Notes under the pieces: model-generated
Told to the model about the DNA's origin: nothing
Databases searched by the model: none
The model's input: only the letters and a program-made list of their open reading frames with translations
NCBI GenBank assembly: GCA_041940525.1
Contig: JBGTSB010000007.1
Coordinates: 1-64,000 of the forward strand
Reading direction: 5' to 3'
DNA from: JAKAXS01 sp041940525
GTDB lineage: Bacteria > Pseudomonadota > Alphaproteobacteria > Rhizobiales > Hyphomicrobiaceae
DNA: 64,000 nucleotides
Translations under genes and position numbers: made by a program
Part shown: positions 51,559-59,789 of the stretch, piece by piece
Layout: each line of letters begins with the position of its first letter
How positions within the stretch are numbered: position 1 is the stretch's first letter

Positions 51559-52305
51559 ATGCATTGGACGGATGAGGGCGTTGTGCTGTCGGTCCGCCCT
51601 CATGGCGAGACCGCCGCGATCGCGGAGCTGTTCACGCGTTCGCATGGCCGTCATCTCGGATTGGTGCATGGCGGGCGTTCCCGCCGGCTTCGGCCGGTCC
51701 TTCAAATGGGCAATCACGTTGATGCGTCCTGGAAGGGGCGCTTGGCTGAACAACTTGGCCACGTCACGGTTGAGCTGCGCAAAGGGTATGCCGCCCAAGC
51801 GATGATGGACGCGAATGCTTTGTCGGCCTTGACGTCGCTCTGCGCGTTGACGCGGTTGTTGCCGGAGCGTGATCCGCATCCAGCACTTTACGAAGTGACG
51901 CTATTTGTTTTGAGTTTCTTGGACGATCCGTCTGTTTGGCCGGCGTTGCTTGTGCGCTGGGAATTGGCGTTGCTCGATGAGTTGGGGTTTGGTTTGGATC
52001 TGACGCGCTGCGCGGCGACCGGCTCAACAGACGATTTGATCTATGTTTCGCCCAAGTCCGGCCGCGCTGTGTCCGCAGAAGCCGGTGAGCCCTATAGCGA
52101 CCGGTTGCTGCGCTTGCCGCCGTTCCTGTCGCGCCAACGCCAGCAGGCCGTTTCCGATCAAGACATTCAAGATGGGCTCACCTTGACCGGTCATTTTCTT
52201 GCCGTTCGCGTTTTGGCGCCGCGCGAGGAGACGTTGCCAGAGGTTCGCAGCCGTCTAGCGGAGAAGCTGGCCGGGCGCGCTGCGGCCCAAAGTTTCCGGC
52301 CTTAA
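51559..52305 (+). CDS. recO: DNA repair protein RecO
   Basis: Assists RecA loading in the RecFOR pathway. The 248-residue product starts MHWTDEGVVLSVRPHGETAA (OB-fold), then HGGRSRRLRPVLQMGNHV. A helical domain follows with RWELALLDELGFGLDLTRCA. The zinc-finger cysteines seen in some RecO proteins are largely absent. Its stop overlaps the stop of the converging CAP-domain gene by four bases. Confidence 0.93.
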   Translation: MHWTDEGVVLSVRPHGETAAIAELFTRSHGRHLGLVHGGRSRRLRPVLQMGNHVDASWKGRLAEQLGHVTVELRKGYAAQAMMDANALSALTSLCALTRLLPERDPHPALYEVTLFVLSFLDDPSVWPALLVRWELALLDELGFGLDLTRCAATGSTDDLIYVSPKSGRAVSAEAGEPYSDRLLRLPPFLSRQRQQAVSDQDIQDGLTLTGHFLAVRVLAPREETLPEVRSRLAEKLAGRAAAQSFRP

Positions 52306-53000
52306 TTTTCGCTGTTCGATAGAGAGACTGAAAGCTTGCCATCATCGTTCGTGCTGAGGCGGTATGCCGTACCATCTTGTGCAGTGAAATTCGCCCTGAC
52401 GGGTGCTGTGAACAGTCCGCCATCCTGCTGAAAGCTAAGGTTGCCTGCGCTGCAAGAGCTATGGGTGATCGTGAAGCGCGGCTTGATGGCGTTGCTTTTT
52501 CCCGCAAACGAATAGGTGATTGCTTCGGACGTTTGGTTGACGATCTTGAAGCGGATTTGCTCGGAGGCTGGCCGCGCGAACAGTTGCACGGTTACGTACT
52601 TGGGATATTTGTGCGCCACGCGCGCGACGCCGATGCCGGTCTCTGTCACTGATGCGCCGAGCAGGTTGGCGCGGTGGCTCGGAGAGTTCAGCCAGCCGTT
52701 GACAGCGCTGGAGGCGAGCGCGTTGGCAGAGAAACCCTGGCTTCGCGCTTCCATGGCAAGGTTTTCACTGTAGGTGCAGAATTCGTACCCTGCGGCGGCG
52801 ATACGTTGGGGAACGGTGCTGCCGGCGTAAGTATGAGAGAAAGCCTGGTTTTGCGCCAACAGGTTGGCATAGGTTCGCGCCGCCTTGCTAAGCTTCGGAT
52901 TGATTTTGACTGCCGCCAGCTTGTTTTCCAGGCGGGCGGCGTTTGTCATCTCTACAACGGCGATCTCAACCTGGTGCAGGTCGGGCGTTAGGGCACCCAT
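52302..53000 (-). CDS. CAP/SCP-domain protein
   Basis: A 232-residue protein of the cysteine-rich secretory/PR-1 (CAP) superfamily as found in bacteria. The CAP domain spans ~10-145, with NQAFSHTYAGSTVPQRI, YEFCTYSENLAMEARS (conserved Glu), VNGWLNSPSHRANLLG (His) and TETGIGVARV. A beta-rich C-terminal domain (~150-232) is unassigned. Unusually, the chosen start (AAGGA upstream) gives no signal peptide, although most CAP proteins are exported. The biochemical role is unknown. Confidence 0.85.
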   Translation of the reverse strand: MGALTPDLHQVEIAVVEMTNAARLENKLAAVKINPKLSKAARTYANLLAQNQAFSHTYAGSTVPQRIAAAGYEFCTYSENLAMEARSQGFSANALASSAVNGWLNSPSHRANLLGASVTETGIGVARVAHKYPKYVTVQLFARPASEQIRFKIVNQTSEAITYSFAGKSNAIKPRFTITHSSCSAGNLSFQQDGGLFTAPVRANFTAQDGTAYRLSTNDDGKLSVSLSNSEN

Positions 53001-53148
53001 GGGCGCTGTTCCTTGCGTTTTTTCTGGTGCTCACCTAGACGGGCCGTACGCCTCCTACAAGTCTGCAGGTGAGATAGACAACACGAAGCTGTGAGCTGTG
53101 GCGCTGGGGCACTTGAGGGGGCCACGGACGCCGTATAAATCCAGGCTC

Positions 53149-55398
53149 ATGAGCGACAAACCGATTCTCCCGGGCGACGGCCCCATCGAGCCCGTCAATC
53201 TGAAGGATGCGCTGGAAGAGCGCTACCTGGCGTACGCGCTGTCCACAATCATGCATCGCGCCTTGCCGGATGTGCGGGACGGACTGAAGCCGGTTCACCG
53301 GCGCATTCTGTACGCGATGCGAGAGTTGGGGCTCAATCCGGAAGCCGGTTATCGCAAGTGCGCCAAGATCGTTGGCGAAACGATGGGCAACTATCACCCT
53401 CACGGCAACCAGGCGATTTACGATGCGCTGGCACGTTTGGCGCAGGGGTTTGCCGTGCGCTATCCGCTCGTCGACGGTCAGGGAAACTTCGGAAACATCG
53501 ACGGCGACAATCCCGCTGCCGATCGATACACCGAAGCGCGGTTGACGTCTGTTGCTTCCGACCTTCTCGACGGGATTGACGAAGATACGGTTGATTTCCG
53601 CCCGAACTACGATGGCCGTGAGCAGGAACCGTCGGTTTTGCCGGCTGCATTTCCGAACCTGTTGGCGAACGGTTCGGCCGGTATCGCCGTCGGCATGGCG
53701 ACGAACATTCCGCCGCATAACGTCGACGAGCTATGCAATGCGCTGTTGCATCTCATCAAGTTTCCGAATGCGACGCTGGAGAAGCTGGTCGAGTTCATTC
53801 CAGGGCCAGACTTTCCGACCGGCGGTATCATCGTCGAGAGCCGTGAGCAAATTCTGGAGGCCTACCGGACGGGGCGTGGCGGATTCCGTCAGAGGGCGCG
53901 CTGGTCGAAGGAAGATACCGGCCGCGGCATGTACCAGATTGTCGTCACCGAAATTCCCTACCAGGTGCAGAAGTCGAAGCTCGTTGAAAAGATCGCTGAA
54001 CTTCTGACTGAAAAGAAGCTTCCGTTGCTCGGCGATGTTCGTGACGAGAGTGCTGAGGAAATACGGTTGGTGTTGGAGCCGAAGAGCCGGACCGTAGATC
54101 CATATGTTTTGATGGAAAGCCTCTTCCGCCTCTCCGATCTTGAGGTGCGGTTCGGGTTGAACATGAACGTTCTGTCGGCCGGGCAGATTCCAAATGTTCT
54201 GTCGTTGAAGGACGTCCTTAAGCAGTGGCTGGAGCACCGAATTGAGGTTCTCGTCCGGCGCTCGCAGTACCGGTTGAACAAGATTGAGCACCGGTTGGAA
54301 GTGTTGGATGGCTACCTGATTGCCTTCCTCAACATCGATGAAGTCATCCGCATTGTCCGCTACGAGGAGCAGCCGAAGGCGAAGCTCATTGAGACGTTCA
54401 ATTTGTCGGACGTTCAAGCCGAAGCCATCTTGAACTTGCGCTTGCGGTCTCTCGCCAAGCTCGAAGAAATCGAGCTCAAGGCTGAACATGACCGGCTTTC
54501 CAAAGAGCGGCGCGAGCTGAAGGCGCTGCTGAAGTCCGACGACCTTCAGTGGGAGAAAATCAGCGAACAGGTGAAGGAGACGCGCGAGCGCTACTCCAAG
54601 AAGACGGAGCTTGGCCGCCGGCGTAGTGACTTTGCCGAGGCGCCGGAAATTGACGTCGATATTGATCAGGCCATGATTGAGAAGGAACCGGTGACGGTTA
54701 TCCTGTCAGAGAAGGGCTGGATCCGGGCGATGCGCGGGCACATCGACGACCTGTCCCGGCTGGAATTCAAGCAGGGCGACAAGCTTAAGCGCGCGACCAA
54801 GGCCTATACGACGGATAAGCTGTTGGTGTTCGCTACCAATGGCCGCTTCTTCACGCTGGAAGGCAGCCAGCTACCGGGCGGGCGTGGCCATGGCGAGCCG
54901 CTGCGCTTGATGATCGACCTGGAAGAGAACCACGACTTCGTTGAGCTCTTTGTCTTCGATCCGGAGCGTAAGCTGTTGGTCGCCTCAAACGATGGTTACG
55001 GTTTCGTCGTGCCGGAGGCAGACGTTGTCGCCTCGACGCGCAAAGGCAAGCAGGTGTTGAACGTCTCCGACCCGGACGAAGCCAAGATTTGCGTGCCTGT
55101 CGTGGGTGATCACGTGGCGTGCGTGAACGAGGGCCGCAAACTGGTTGTCTTCGCACTGGACGAGATCAATGAGATGACTCGCGGCAAAGGCATGATCTTG
55201 CAGCGTTCCAAGGATGCCGCACTGTCGGATGTGCGGGTCTTCGCCAAGGCTGACGGTCTGACGTGGCTTGACAGTGCCGGGCGGACCTTCACGCTGAGCT
55301 GGGGCGATCTGAAAGAATGGCGTGGCCAGCGTGCGCAATCGGGCCGCGTGGTGCCGAAGGGTTTCCCAAGATCGAACAAGTTTGGACCGGCGTTTTAA
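53149..55398 (+). CDS. parC: DNA topoisomerase IV subunit A
   Basis: Decatenates replicated chromosomes with ParE. The 749-residue product has the conserved start of the breakage-reunion domain (YALSTIMHRALPDVRDGLKP), the catalytic Tyr in NPAADRYTEARL, and a C-terminal beta-pinwheel region. ATG at 53149 is the family start; 17 upstream residues are not. GyrA is the alternative, but the C-terminal part lacks a clear GyrA box (QRRGGKG). Confidence 0.95.
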   Translation: MSDKPILPGDGPIEPVNLKDALEERYLAYALSTIMHRALPDVRDGLKPVHRRILYAMRELGLNPEAGYRKCAKIVGETMGNYHPHGNQAIYDALARLAQGFAVRYPLVDGQGNFGNIDGDNPAADRYTEARLTSVASDLLDGIDEDTVDFRPNYDGREQEPSVLPAAFPNLLANGSAGIAVGMATNIPPHNVDELCNALLHLIKFPNATLEKLVEFIPGPDFPTGGIIVESREQILEAYRTGRGGFRQRARWSKEDTGRGMYQIVVTEIPYQVQKSKLVEKIAELLTEKKLPLLGDVRDESAEEIRLVLEPKSRTVDPYVLMESLFRLSDLEVRFGLNMNVLSAGQIPNVLSLKDVLKQWLEHRIEVLVRRSQYRLNKIEHRLEVLDGYLIAFLNIDEVIRIVRYEEQPKAKLIETFNLSDVQAEAILNLRLRSLAKLEEIELKAEHDRLSKERRELKALLKSDDLQWEKISEQVKETRERYSKKTELGRRRSDFAEAPEIDVDIDQAMIEKEPVTVILSEKGWIRAMRGHIDDLSRLEFKQGDKLKRATKAYTTDKLLVFATNGRFFTLEGSQLPGGRGHGEPLRLMIDLEENHDFVELFVFDPERKLLVASNDGYGFVVPEADVVASTRKGKQVLNVSDPDEAKICVPVVGDHVACVNEGRKLVVFALDEINEMTRGKGMILQRSKDAALSDVRVFAKADGLTWLDSAGRTFTLSWGDLKEWRGQRAQSGRVVPKGFPRSNKFGPAF

Positions 55399-55401
55399 AG
55401 C

Positions 55402-56157
55402 CTAGTCTTCTTCAGGGGCGCGCACCCAGCCATTGGGGCCGAGGCGTTCTTGCGGCTGATAGCGGGCCTTGTAGCGCATCTTGCGCGAACCTTCGATCCA
55501 GTAGCCGAGGTAGAGATACGGAAGGCCGAGGCTGCGCGTGTATTCTATGTGTTCGAGGATCATGTGCGTGCCGAGGCTGCGGTTCTCCTCGAGTGGCTCG
55601 TAGAAGCTGTAGACCATCGAGATGCCGTCGCTAAGCCGGTCGCACAGGGCGACGCCAACGAGTGGCCAGCTGTCAGGATTGGAATCCAGCGCGTTCTCCG
55701 GCTTCTGCCGGTACTCGGTTAGGAACGTCTTGATGACGCTGTCTTCGACCATCATCGCGTAGTCGAGCACGGACATGTCAGCCATGCCGCCTTCGGAATG
55801 CCGGTTGTCGATGTAGTCGCGGAAGAGGCCGTACTGTTCCGTGGTGGCGACGGAAGTTACGCGCCGGGTCAGAAGATCCGAGTTCCGTTCGGAAACGCGG
55901 CGCATGGATCGGGTAGGCTCGAACTCATCAACGACGACGCGCACCGAAACGCAGGCGTGACAGCCCTCGCAGTAGGGCATGTAGGCGATGTTCTGGCTGC
56001 GGCGGAAGCCGCCCTTCAACAGATTGTCGATGAGCGCCTGCGGCTTCTCGTGGGTCAAATGCGTGAACAGCTTCCTCTCAAGCCGCCCAGGCAGATAGGG
56101 ACAGGGTTGCGGAGCGGTAACGTAGAACTCTGGAAAGTGCTTTTGTTGTTCGCTCAT
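55402..56157 (-). CDS. bpt: aspartate/glutamate leucyltransferase
   Basis: Adds leucine from Leu-tRNA to proteins with N-terminal Asp or Glu, marking them for ClpS/ClpAP (N-end rule). The 251-residue product has a possible iron-sulfur/zinc cysteine cluster in MPYCEGCHACVSVRV, PCPYLPGRLERKLFTHL at the N-terminus, and LYLGYWIEGSRKMRYKARYQ-type C-terminal motifs. It converges with parC at a 3-base gap. A RimK-type ligase gene lies 95 bases upstream on the same strand. Confidence 0.95.
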   Translation of the reverse strand: MSEQQKHFPEFYVTAPQPCPYLPGRLERKLFTHLTHEKPQALIDNLLKGGFRRSQNIAYMPYCEGCHACVSVRVVVDEFEPTRSMRRVSERNSDLLTRRVTSVATTEQYGLFRDYIDNRHSEGGMADMSVLDYAMMVEDSVIKTFLTEYRQKPENALDSNPDSWPLVGVALCDRLSDGISMVYSFYEPLEENRSLGTHMILEHIEYTRSLGLPYLYLGYWIEGSRKMRYKARYQPQERLGPNGWVRAPEED

Positions 56158-56252
56158 CCGTTTTGCCTGTTACGACCCGGAGCGGGCTGTGCGCTCGGGT
56201 GAATGATACGTGAGTGTGCCGGTCGCGATCAAGCAAGACCTGGCTTGCCGCA

Positions 56253-57158
56253 TCAACCCTGGCCGCGGGTCTGGGTTTCCCCTGGACGCGCCGAAATTTC
56301 GATGAAGTTCAGAATTTCTTGGGCGACATCAACACCGGACACCTTCTCGACGCCTTCAATTCCGGGAGACGCGTTGACCTCTAAAACGAGGGGTCCTCGT
56401 GCGGAACGCAACATATCCACACCACAGACATTCAGCCCAAGAACGGATGCTGCGTGGATGGCAGTATTCTGTTCCTCTTCGGTAAGGTCTACCCGGCGTG
56501 CTGCCCCGCCGCGATGAAGGTTGGAGCGGAATTCGCCCGGCGTGCTGTGGCGCTGCATACCCGCGACGACCCGGCCGCCAATGACGAAAGCGCGTAGGTC
56601 GGCGCCTTCGGCCTCGTGGATGTACTCCTGCACCATGATGTTGACGCTTGCGGCGCTGAAGGCCTGGATCGTTGATTTCGCCGACGCTTCGGTGTCGGCG
56701 AAAATAACGCCTAGCCCCTGCGTGCCTTCAACGAGTTTGATGACGACCGGAGCGCCACCGACTTCGGCCAACACTTCAGCAGCGGCGCGCGGGCCATGGG
56801 CGAAAGCTGTGACCGGTAGTCCGATGCCGGCGCGGGCCAGCAATTGTAGTGCGCGTAGCTTGTCTCGTGCCCGGCCGATGGCGACGCTCTCGTTGAGCGG
56901 GTAAACGCCTTGCATTTCGAATTGACGCAGGATGGCGAGGCCGTAAGCGGTGACGGATGCGCCGATGCGCGGGATCACAGCGTCGTAACGCGGCAGTGTG
57001 TGTCCGCCGTAGCGCAGGACGGGGTTGTTGGACGTGACATTCACGTGGACGCGGAGGGTGTTGATGATGTCCAGCGTATGTCCTCGCGCCTGGGCGACGT
57101 CTAACAGGCGCCGGTGCGTGTAGAGCTTGGGGTTGCGGGCGAGCATAGCCAGACGCAT
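56253..57158 (-). CDS. rimK: RimK-family alpha-L-glutamate ligase (ATP-grasp)
   Basis: An ATP-grasp ligase. E. coli RimK adds glutamates to the C-terminus of ribosomal protein S6. The 301-residue product begins MRLAMLARNPKLYTHRRL and has the ATP-binding segments VVIKLVEGTQGLGVIF, VQEYIHEAEGADLRAFVIGG and the metal-binding LVLEVNASPGIEGVE. Length and motifs fit RimK closely. The related LysX/CofF ligases act on other substrates, so the target remains inferred. Confidence 0.88.
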   Translation of the reverse strand: MRLAMLARNPKLYTHRRLLDVAQARGHTLDIINTLRVHVNVTSNNPVLRYGGHTLPRYDAVIPRIGASVTAYGLAILRQFEMQGVYPLNESVAIGRARDKLRALQLLARAGIGLPVTAFAHGPRAAAEVLAEVGGAPVVIKLVEGTQGLGVIFADTEASAKSTIQAFSAASVNIMVQEYIHEAEGADLRAFVIGGRVVAGMQRHSTPGEFRSNLHRGGAARRVDLTEEEQNTAIHAASVLGLNVCGVDMLRSARGPLVLEVNASPGIEGVEKVSGVDVAQEILNFIEISARPGETQTRGQG

Positions 57159-57187
57159 GTGTGGCGTATCCTACTCGGTCTGCTGGA

Positions 57188-57577
57188 CTACGATTGGTCC
57201 GTCGAGGTGCTGCCGGTGCCCATGAGGCCCGCCGCGGCGGGTGGTGGTGGTGGTCCGCGCCGGCGGACGGGTGCGCCAGTGTTGTTTGTGGCAGATGCCG
57301 CCGGTGGGCTCGACGCACCGCCCGCGCTGGCCGGTGGTGCGCTACCTGTTCGTGCTGTTGGCGCTCCGGCGGTCACTGGTGGTGGGGCGCCCCGGCTCGT
57401 CGAAGGTGCCGCGGCGGGTGCTTGTGGTGGCGCAGGTGCGTCGAATGAAGTGCGCCGGTGCGGCTGATCGAACCTTGCGTTTGGCCCGCGCAACGCTGAC
57501 CAGCGCCCGATAAAGTATCCCGCGATGATGGCTGCTAGGACTAGCAGTCCCAATAGGACGTATTGCGATATCGTCAT
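57188..57577 (-). CDS. membrane-anchored Pro/Ala-rich protein
   Basis: A 129-residue product. One N-terminal transmembrane helix (YVLLGLLVLAAIIAGYFIG) is followed by a disordered Pro/Ala/Thr-rich tail containing a run of prolines (RRRGPPPPPAAAG). The start at 57577 gives the helix directly; a longer frame adds 11 residues. No domain was recognised. It lies 29 bases upstream of rimK on the same strand and may be cotranscribed. The repetitive composition means part of the ORF could be compositional artefact. Confidence 0.5.
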   Translation of the reverse strand: MTISQYVLLGLLVLAAIIAGYFIGRWSALRGPNARFDQPHRRTSFDAPAPPQAPAAAPSTSRGAPPPVTAGAPTARTGSAPPASAGGASSPPAASATNNTGAPVRRRGPPPPPAAAGLMGTGSTSTDQS

Positions 57578-57677
57578 CGAATGTGCCCACACTCTGTTCC
57601 GGCCGCGCACAGTTTAGCGGCCCGCAAGGCGGGGCGCGAGTGGCAATCTGTCTTTGGATTTTCGCAATGAAGGACTT

Positions 57678-57902
57678 TTACAGTCCTAGACCTACTTTGG
57701 TGACAGGCGGGGTGAGTGTTTCCGGTGCAGAGCTTTGCGCGTCTAAAGCGGGATCGATCGAGGCGTGCGTAAGCCAAGCCATGCAGCTGATAGCCACGAA
57801 CAAAATGGCGAGCGCAATGGCGGTCTTCTTTATAAACCAGCCGAATGAAACCGGACTCAAAGTGTCTTGCGGCAGGCCGACTGCACGCGCTTTTATTGTC
57901 AT
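57678..57902 (-). CDS. small single-pass membrane protein
   Basis: A 74-residue product with a central transmembrane helix (TAIALAILFVAISCMAWL) and a short polar tail rich in Pro and Ser. A GAGGG ribosome-binding site six bases before the ATG supports it over the antisense ORF. No family was recognised. The region between it and the upstream CDF gene start (57903-58154) holds no other gene I can support. Confidence 0.55.
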   Translation of the reverse strand: MTIKARAVGLPQDTLSPVSFGWFIKKTAIALAILFVAISCMAWLTHASIDPALDAQSSAPETLTPPVTKVGLGL

Positions 57903-58154
57903 TGATTTCCCTCACCGCGCGTCCAGGCAATACTGGACACATCTTCCCCCGGCGGAACAGGTCCGCCAAATCAACGGTGCGACATAACTGCGGGAACACG
58001 TGGTAAACGTCAAGTAATACAGGCCTCTCGGCGGCATTTGAGAGACTTTGCGTGCCCGGTGTGCCACGATTTTGCACGCCGACTTGCCAAGGCGTATACG
58101 CCGCTCTTGCAAACGGGCTAATTGGCGGTTGGTTGCGGTGGTGGAACGGAATTG

Positions 58155-58754
58155 ATGACGACACACGACGCGTACGATGATGTGTTGCGGCGCACGGTGC
58201 TTACCGTGCTCTTGGCGAACTTGGCCTATTTTTTCGTCGAGTACTCCGTCGCAATTGCGATTGGATCTGTGGCTCTGTTCGCCGACAGCATCGACTTTCT
58301 TGAGGACGCCGCGGTCAATCTACTTGTGCTGTTGGCGATGGGGTGGAGTGCGGTCAAGCGCCGAGCCGTCGGGCTTGTCCTTGCGGCGCTTTTGCTGGTT
58401 CCTGGTTTCGCTGCGCTTTGGACGGCGTACGAAAAGATCTTGGATCCTCAGATCGCCGATCCGCTGGCTCTTTCAGTCACGGGTATGGGGGCATTTGCCG
58501 TCAATCTCTTCTGCGCCTGGATTTTGGCCCGGACCGGCCGGCGGGGAGGCACGCTAGTTCGTGCGGCGTTTCTTTCGGCTCGAAACGACGTGTTGGCGAA
58601 TGTCGCGATCGTTGTCGCTGGCGTGGTGACATACCTACTCACCAGCATTTGGCCAGATATCATTGTGGGGCTAGCAATAGCAGCGCTTAACGCCAGCTCC
58701 GCTTACGAAGTGTATGAAGCCTCATTGGAGGAGGGTTCGCCGCCCAAGCCATGA
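58155..58754 (+). CDS. cation diffusion facilitator-type transporter, membrane part only
   Basis: A 199-residue membrane protein with five to six transmembrane helices. CDF features are the helix-2 acidic motif LFADSIDFLEDAAVN and the helix-5 motif SARNDVLANVAIVVAGVV. The cytoplasmic C-terminal domain found in most CDF proteins is absent: the protein ends soon after the last helix. The metal (Zn, Co, Fe or other) is not predictable. ATG at 58155 is preferred to the 58122 frame. Confidence 0.82.
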   Translation: MTTHDAYDDVLRRTVLTVLLANLAYFFVEYSVAIAIGSVALFADSIDFLEDAAVNLLVLLAMGWSAVKRRAVGLVLAALLLVPGFAALWTAYEKILDPQIADPLALSVTGMGAFAVNLFCAWILARTGRRGGTLVRAAFLSARNDVLANVAIVVAGVVTYLLTSIWPDIIVGLAIAALNASSAYEVYEASLEEGSPPKP

Positions 58755-58959
58755 TGCGCAGATGCGACATAATGTGATGCTTTCGTGCGACATGTTTGCG
58801 CTGATTAAAAATTGGGCGGTGAAAAATAAGGGGTTGCTGAGAAAAAGTGCTGGAGGTGTCTGTTTTCTGCGCTTGTGCAGTCACTGATTCTCCCTCAGCC
58901 TCAAAGTCAAGAACAAGAATGTACGAGTTTTAGGGATCGGCACGCCCAAAGGACTGTTG

Positions 58960-58976
58960 CCCGTTAATCACGGGCC
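58960..58976 (+). other. short hairpin ahead of the 68-aa gene
   Basis: A perfect 6-bp stem GCCCGT/ACGGGC with a 5-base loop, about 25 bases before the 59001 start, in a 246-base gap with no other gene. A leader structure is possible. Confidence 0.35.
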
Positions 58977-59000
58977 CAACACGAGCTCGGGGTGCAAACC

Positions 59001-59207
59001 ATGATCGAGATTCTTGTTTCCGTCTGCTTCGTCAATGATCCGCAGCGTTGCAAGGACGTTCACTTGTCCTATATGGCTGACTCGTTCACGCCGCAGCAAT
59101 GCATGATCTTCGGCCAGGCGGAAATCGCAAAATGGTCGGCTGGCCATCCCAATTGGCGCATCGAGCGCTGGAAGTGTCAGCGCCCCGGCCAAGTCGCCAA
59201 CATCTAA
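59001..59207 (+). CDS. small conserved alphaproteobacterial protein
   Basis: A 68-residue product: MIEILVSVCFVNDPQRCKDV, then motifs TPQQCMIFGQAEIAKW and HPNWRIERWKCQRPGQ. Four cysteines and a repeated W suggest a compact, perhaps disulfide- or metal-bound fold. I recall near-identical unnamed proteins in Rhizobiales. There is no signal peptide. The function is unknown. Confidence 0.7.
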   Translation: MIEILVSVCFVNDPQRCKDVHLSYMADSFTPQQCMIFGQAEIAKWSAGHPNWRIERWKCQRPGQVANI

Positions 59208-59359
59208 GACATCCTAACTGGCGGGATACGGCTCGTTGACGCTGTTTTCTGCCCGGCGACGGAAACCGGTCATCATATCCGTTACGTCCTGTGCTAGGGA
59301 ACGCCGTCTTGCTGCCATCGGCTGCGGCTAGGCAGAAGACCTCAGCTCAGGAGGAACAC

Positions 59360-59719
59360 ATGAACCGGGTTATATTGGCCGCTATCTTGGGTGGCCTAAT
59401 CGTTACGCCAGCAGTTGCGCTGGATGCGAAAGTCCAAGAGGCGATCAAGACCTTCGGCGATGTTGGTAGCGATCCCGCGAAGCTCAAGGCTTATTGTGAA
59501 ATGGGCGAGCTGATGGAAGCGGCTGGCGACGACGAGAAGAAGCTTGAAGCCGCCGACGCCAAGATTGAAAAGCATTTCGATACGCTGGGACCTGAGTTCG
59601 AGACAGCGTGGAATGCTGGAGAGAATTTGAAGGAAGACAGCGAAGACGCGAAAGCGTTGTCTGCTGCTTTGGACGAACTCGATCAGAAGTGCTTCGCCAA
59701 GGAAGATGACAAAGGCTGA
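59360..59719 (+). CDS. small secreted helical protein
   Basis: A 119-residue product with a signal peptide (residues ~1-20, ILGGLIVTPAVAL), then an acidic, helix-rich mature part with two cysteines (LKAYCEMGEL and LDQKCFAKED) probably linked by a disulfide. A strong AGGAGG site precedes ATG at 59360, which fixes the start. The function is unknown. It ends at a shared terminator facing phaC. Confidence 0.7.
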   Translation: MNRVILAAILGGLIVTPAVALDAKVQEAIKTFGDVGSDPAKLKAYCEMGELMEAAGDDEKKLEAADAKIEKHFDTLGPEFETAWNAGENLKEDSEDAKALSAALDELDQKCFAKEDDKG

Positions 59720-59751
59720 GGCCTTGGTTCGGGCATGTGATGATGAACGAC

Positions 59752-59782
59752 AACAGTGCCTGGGTTTACCCCGGGCACTGTT
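59752..59782. terminator. bidirectional terminator between the 119-aa gene and phaC
   Basis: A ~13-bp stem with one G-T pair (arms 59752-59764 and 59770-59782) is followed on the plus strand by TGTTTGTTTG. It lies 32 bases after the plus-strand stop and eight bases past the minus-strand phaC stop. Confidence 0.8.
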
Positions 59783-59789
59783 TGTTTGA

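Noticed and set aside
57161..57467. Gly/Ala- and Trp-rich plus-strand ORFs
   Set aside because: Mirror images of the Pro/Ala-rich minus-strand protein at 57188-57577.
57583..57987. 134-codon plus-strand ORF
   Set aside because: Antisense to the 74-aa membrane protein, which has a clear GAGGG site and a transmembrane helix.
58687..58884. 65-codon minus-strand ORF after the CDF gene
   Set aside because: No ribosome-binding site or domain, and it overlaps the CDF gene end antisense.
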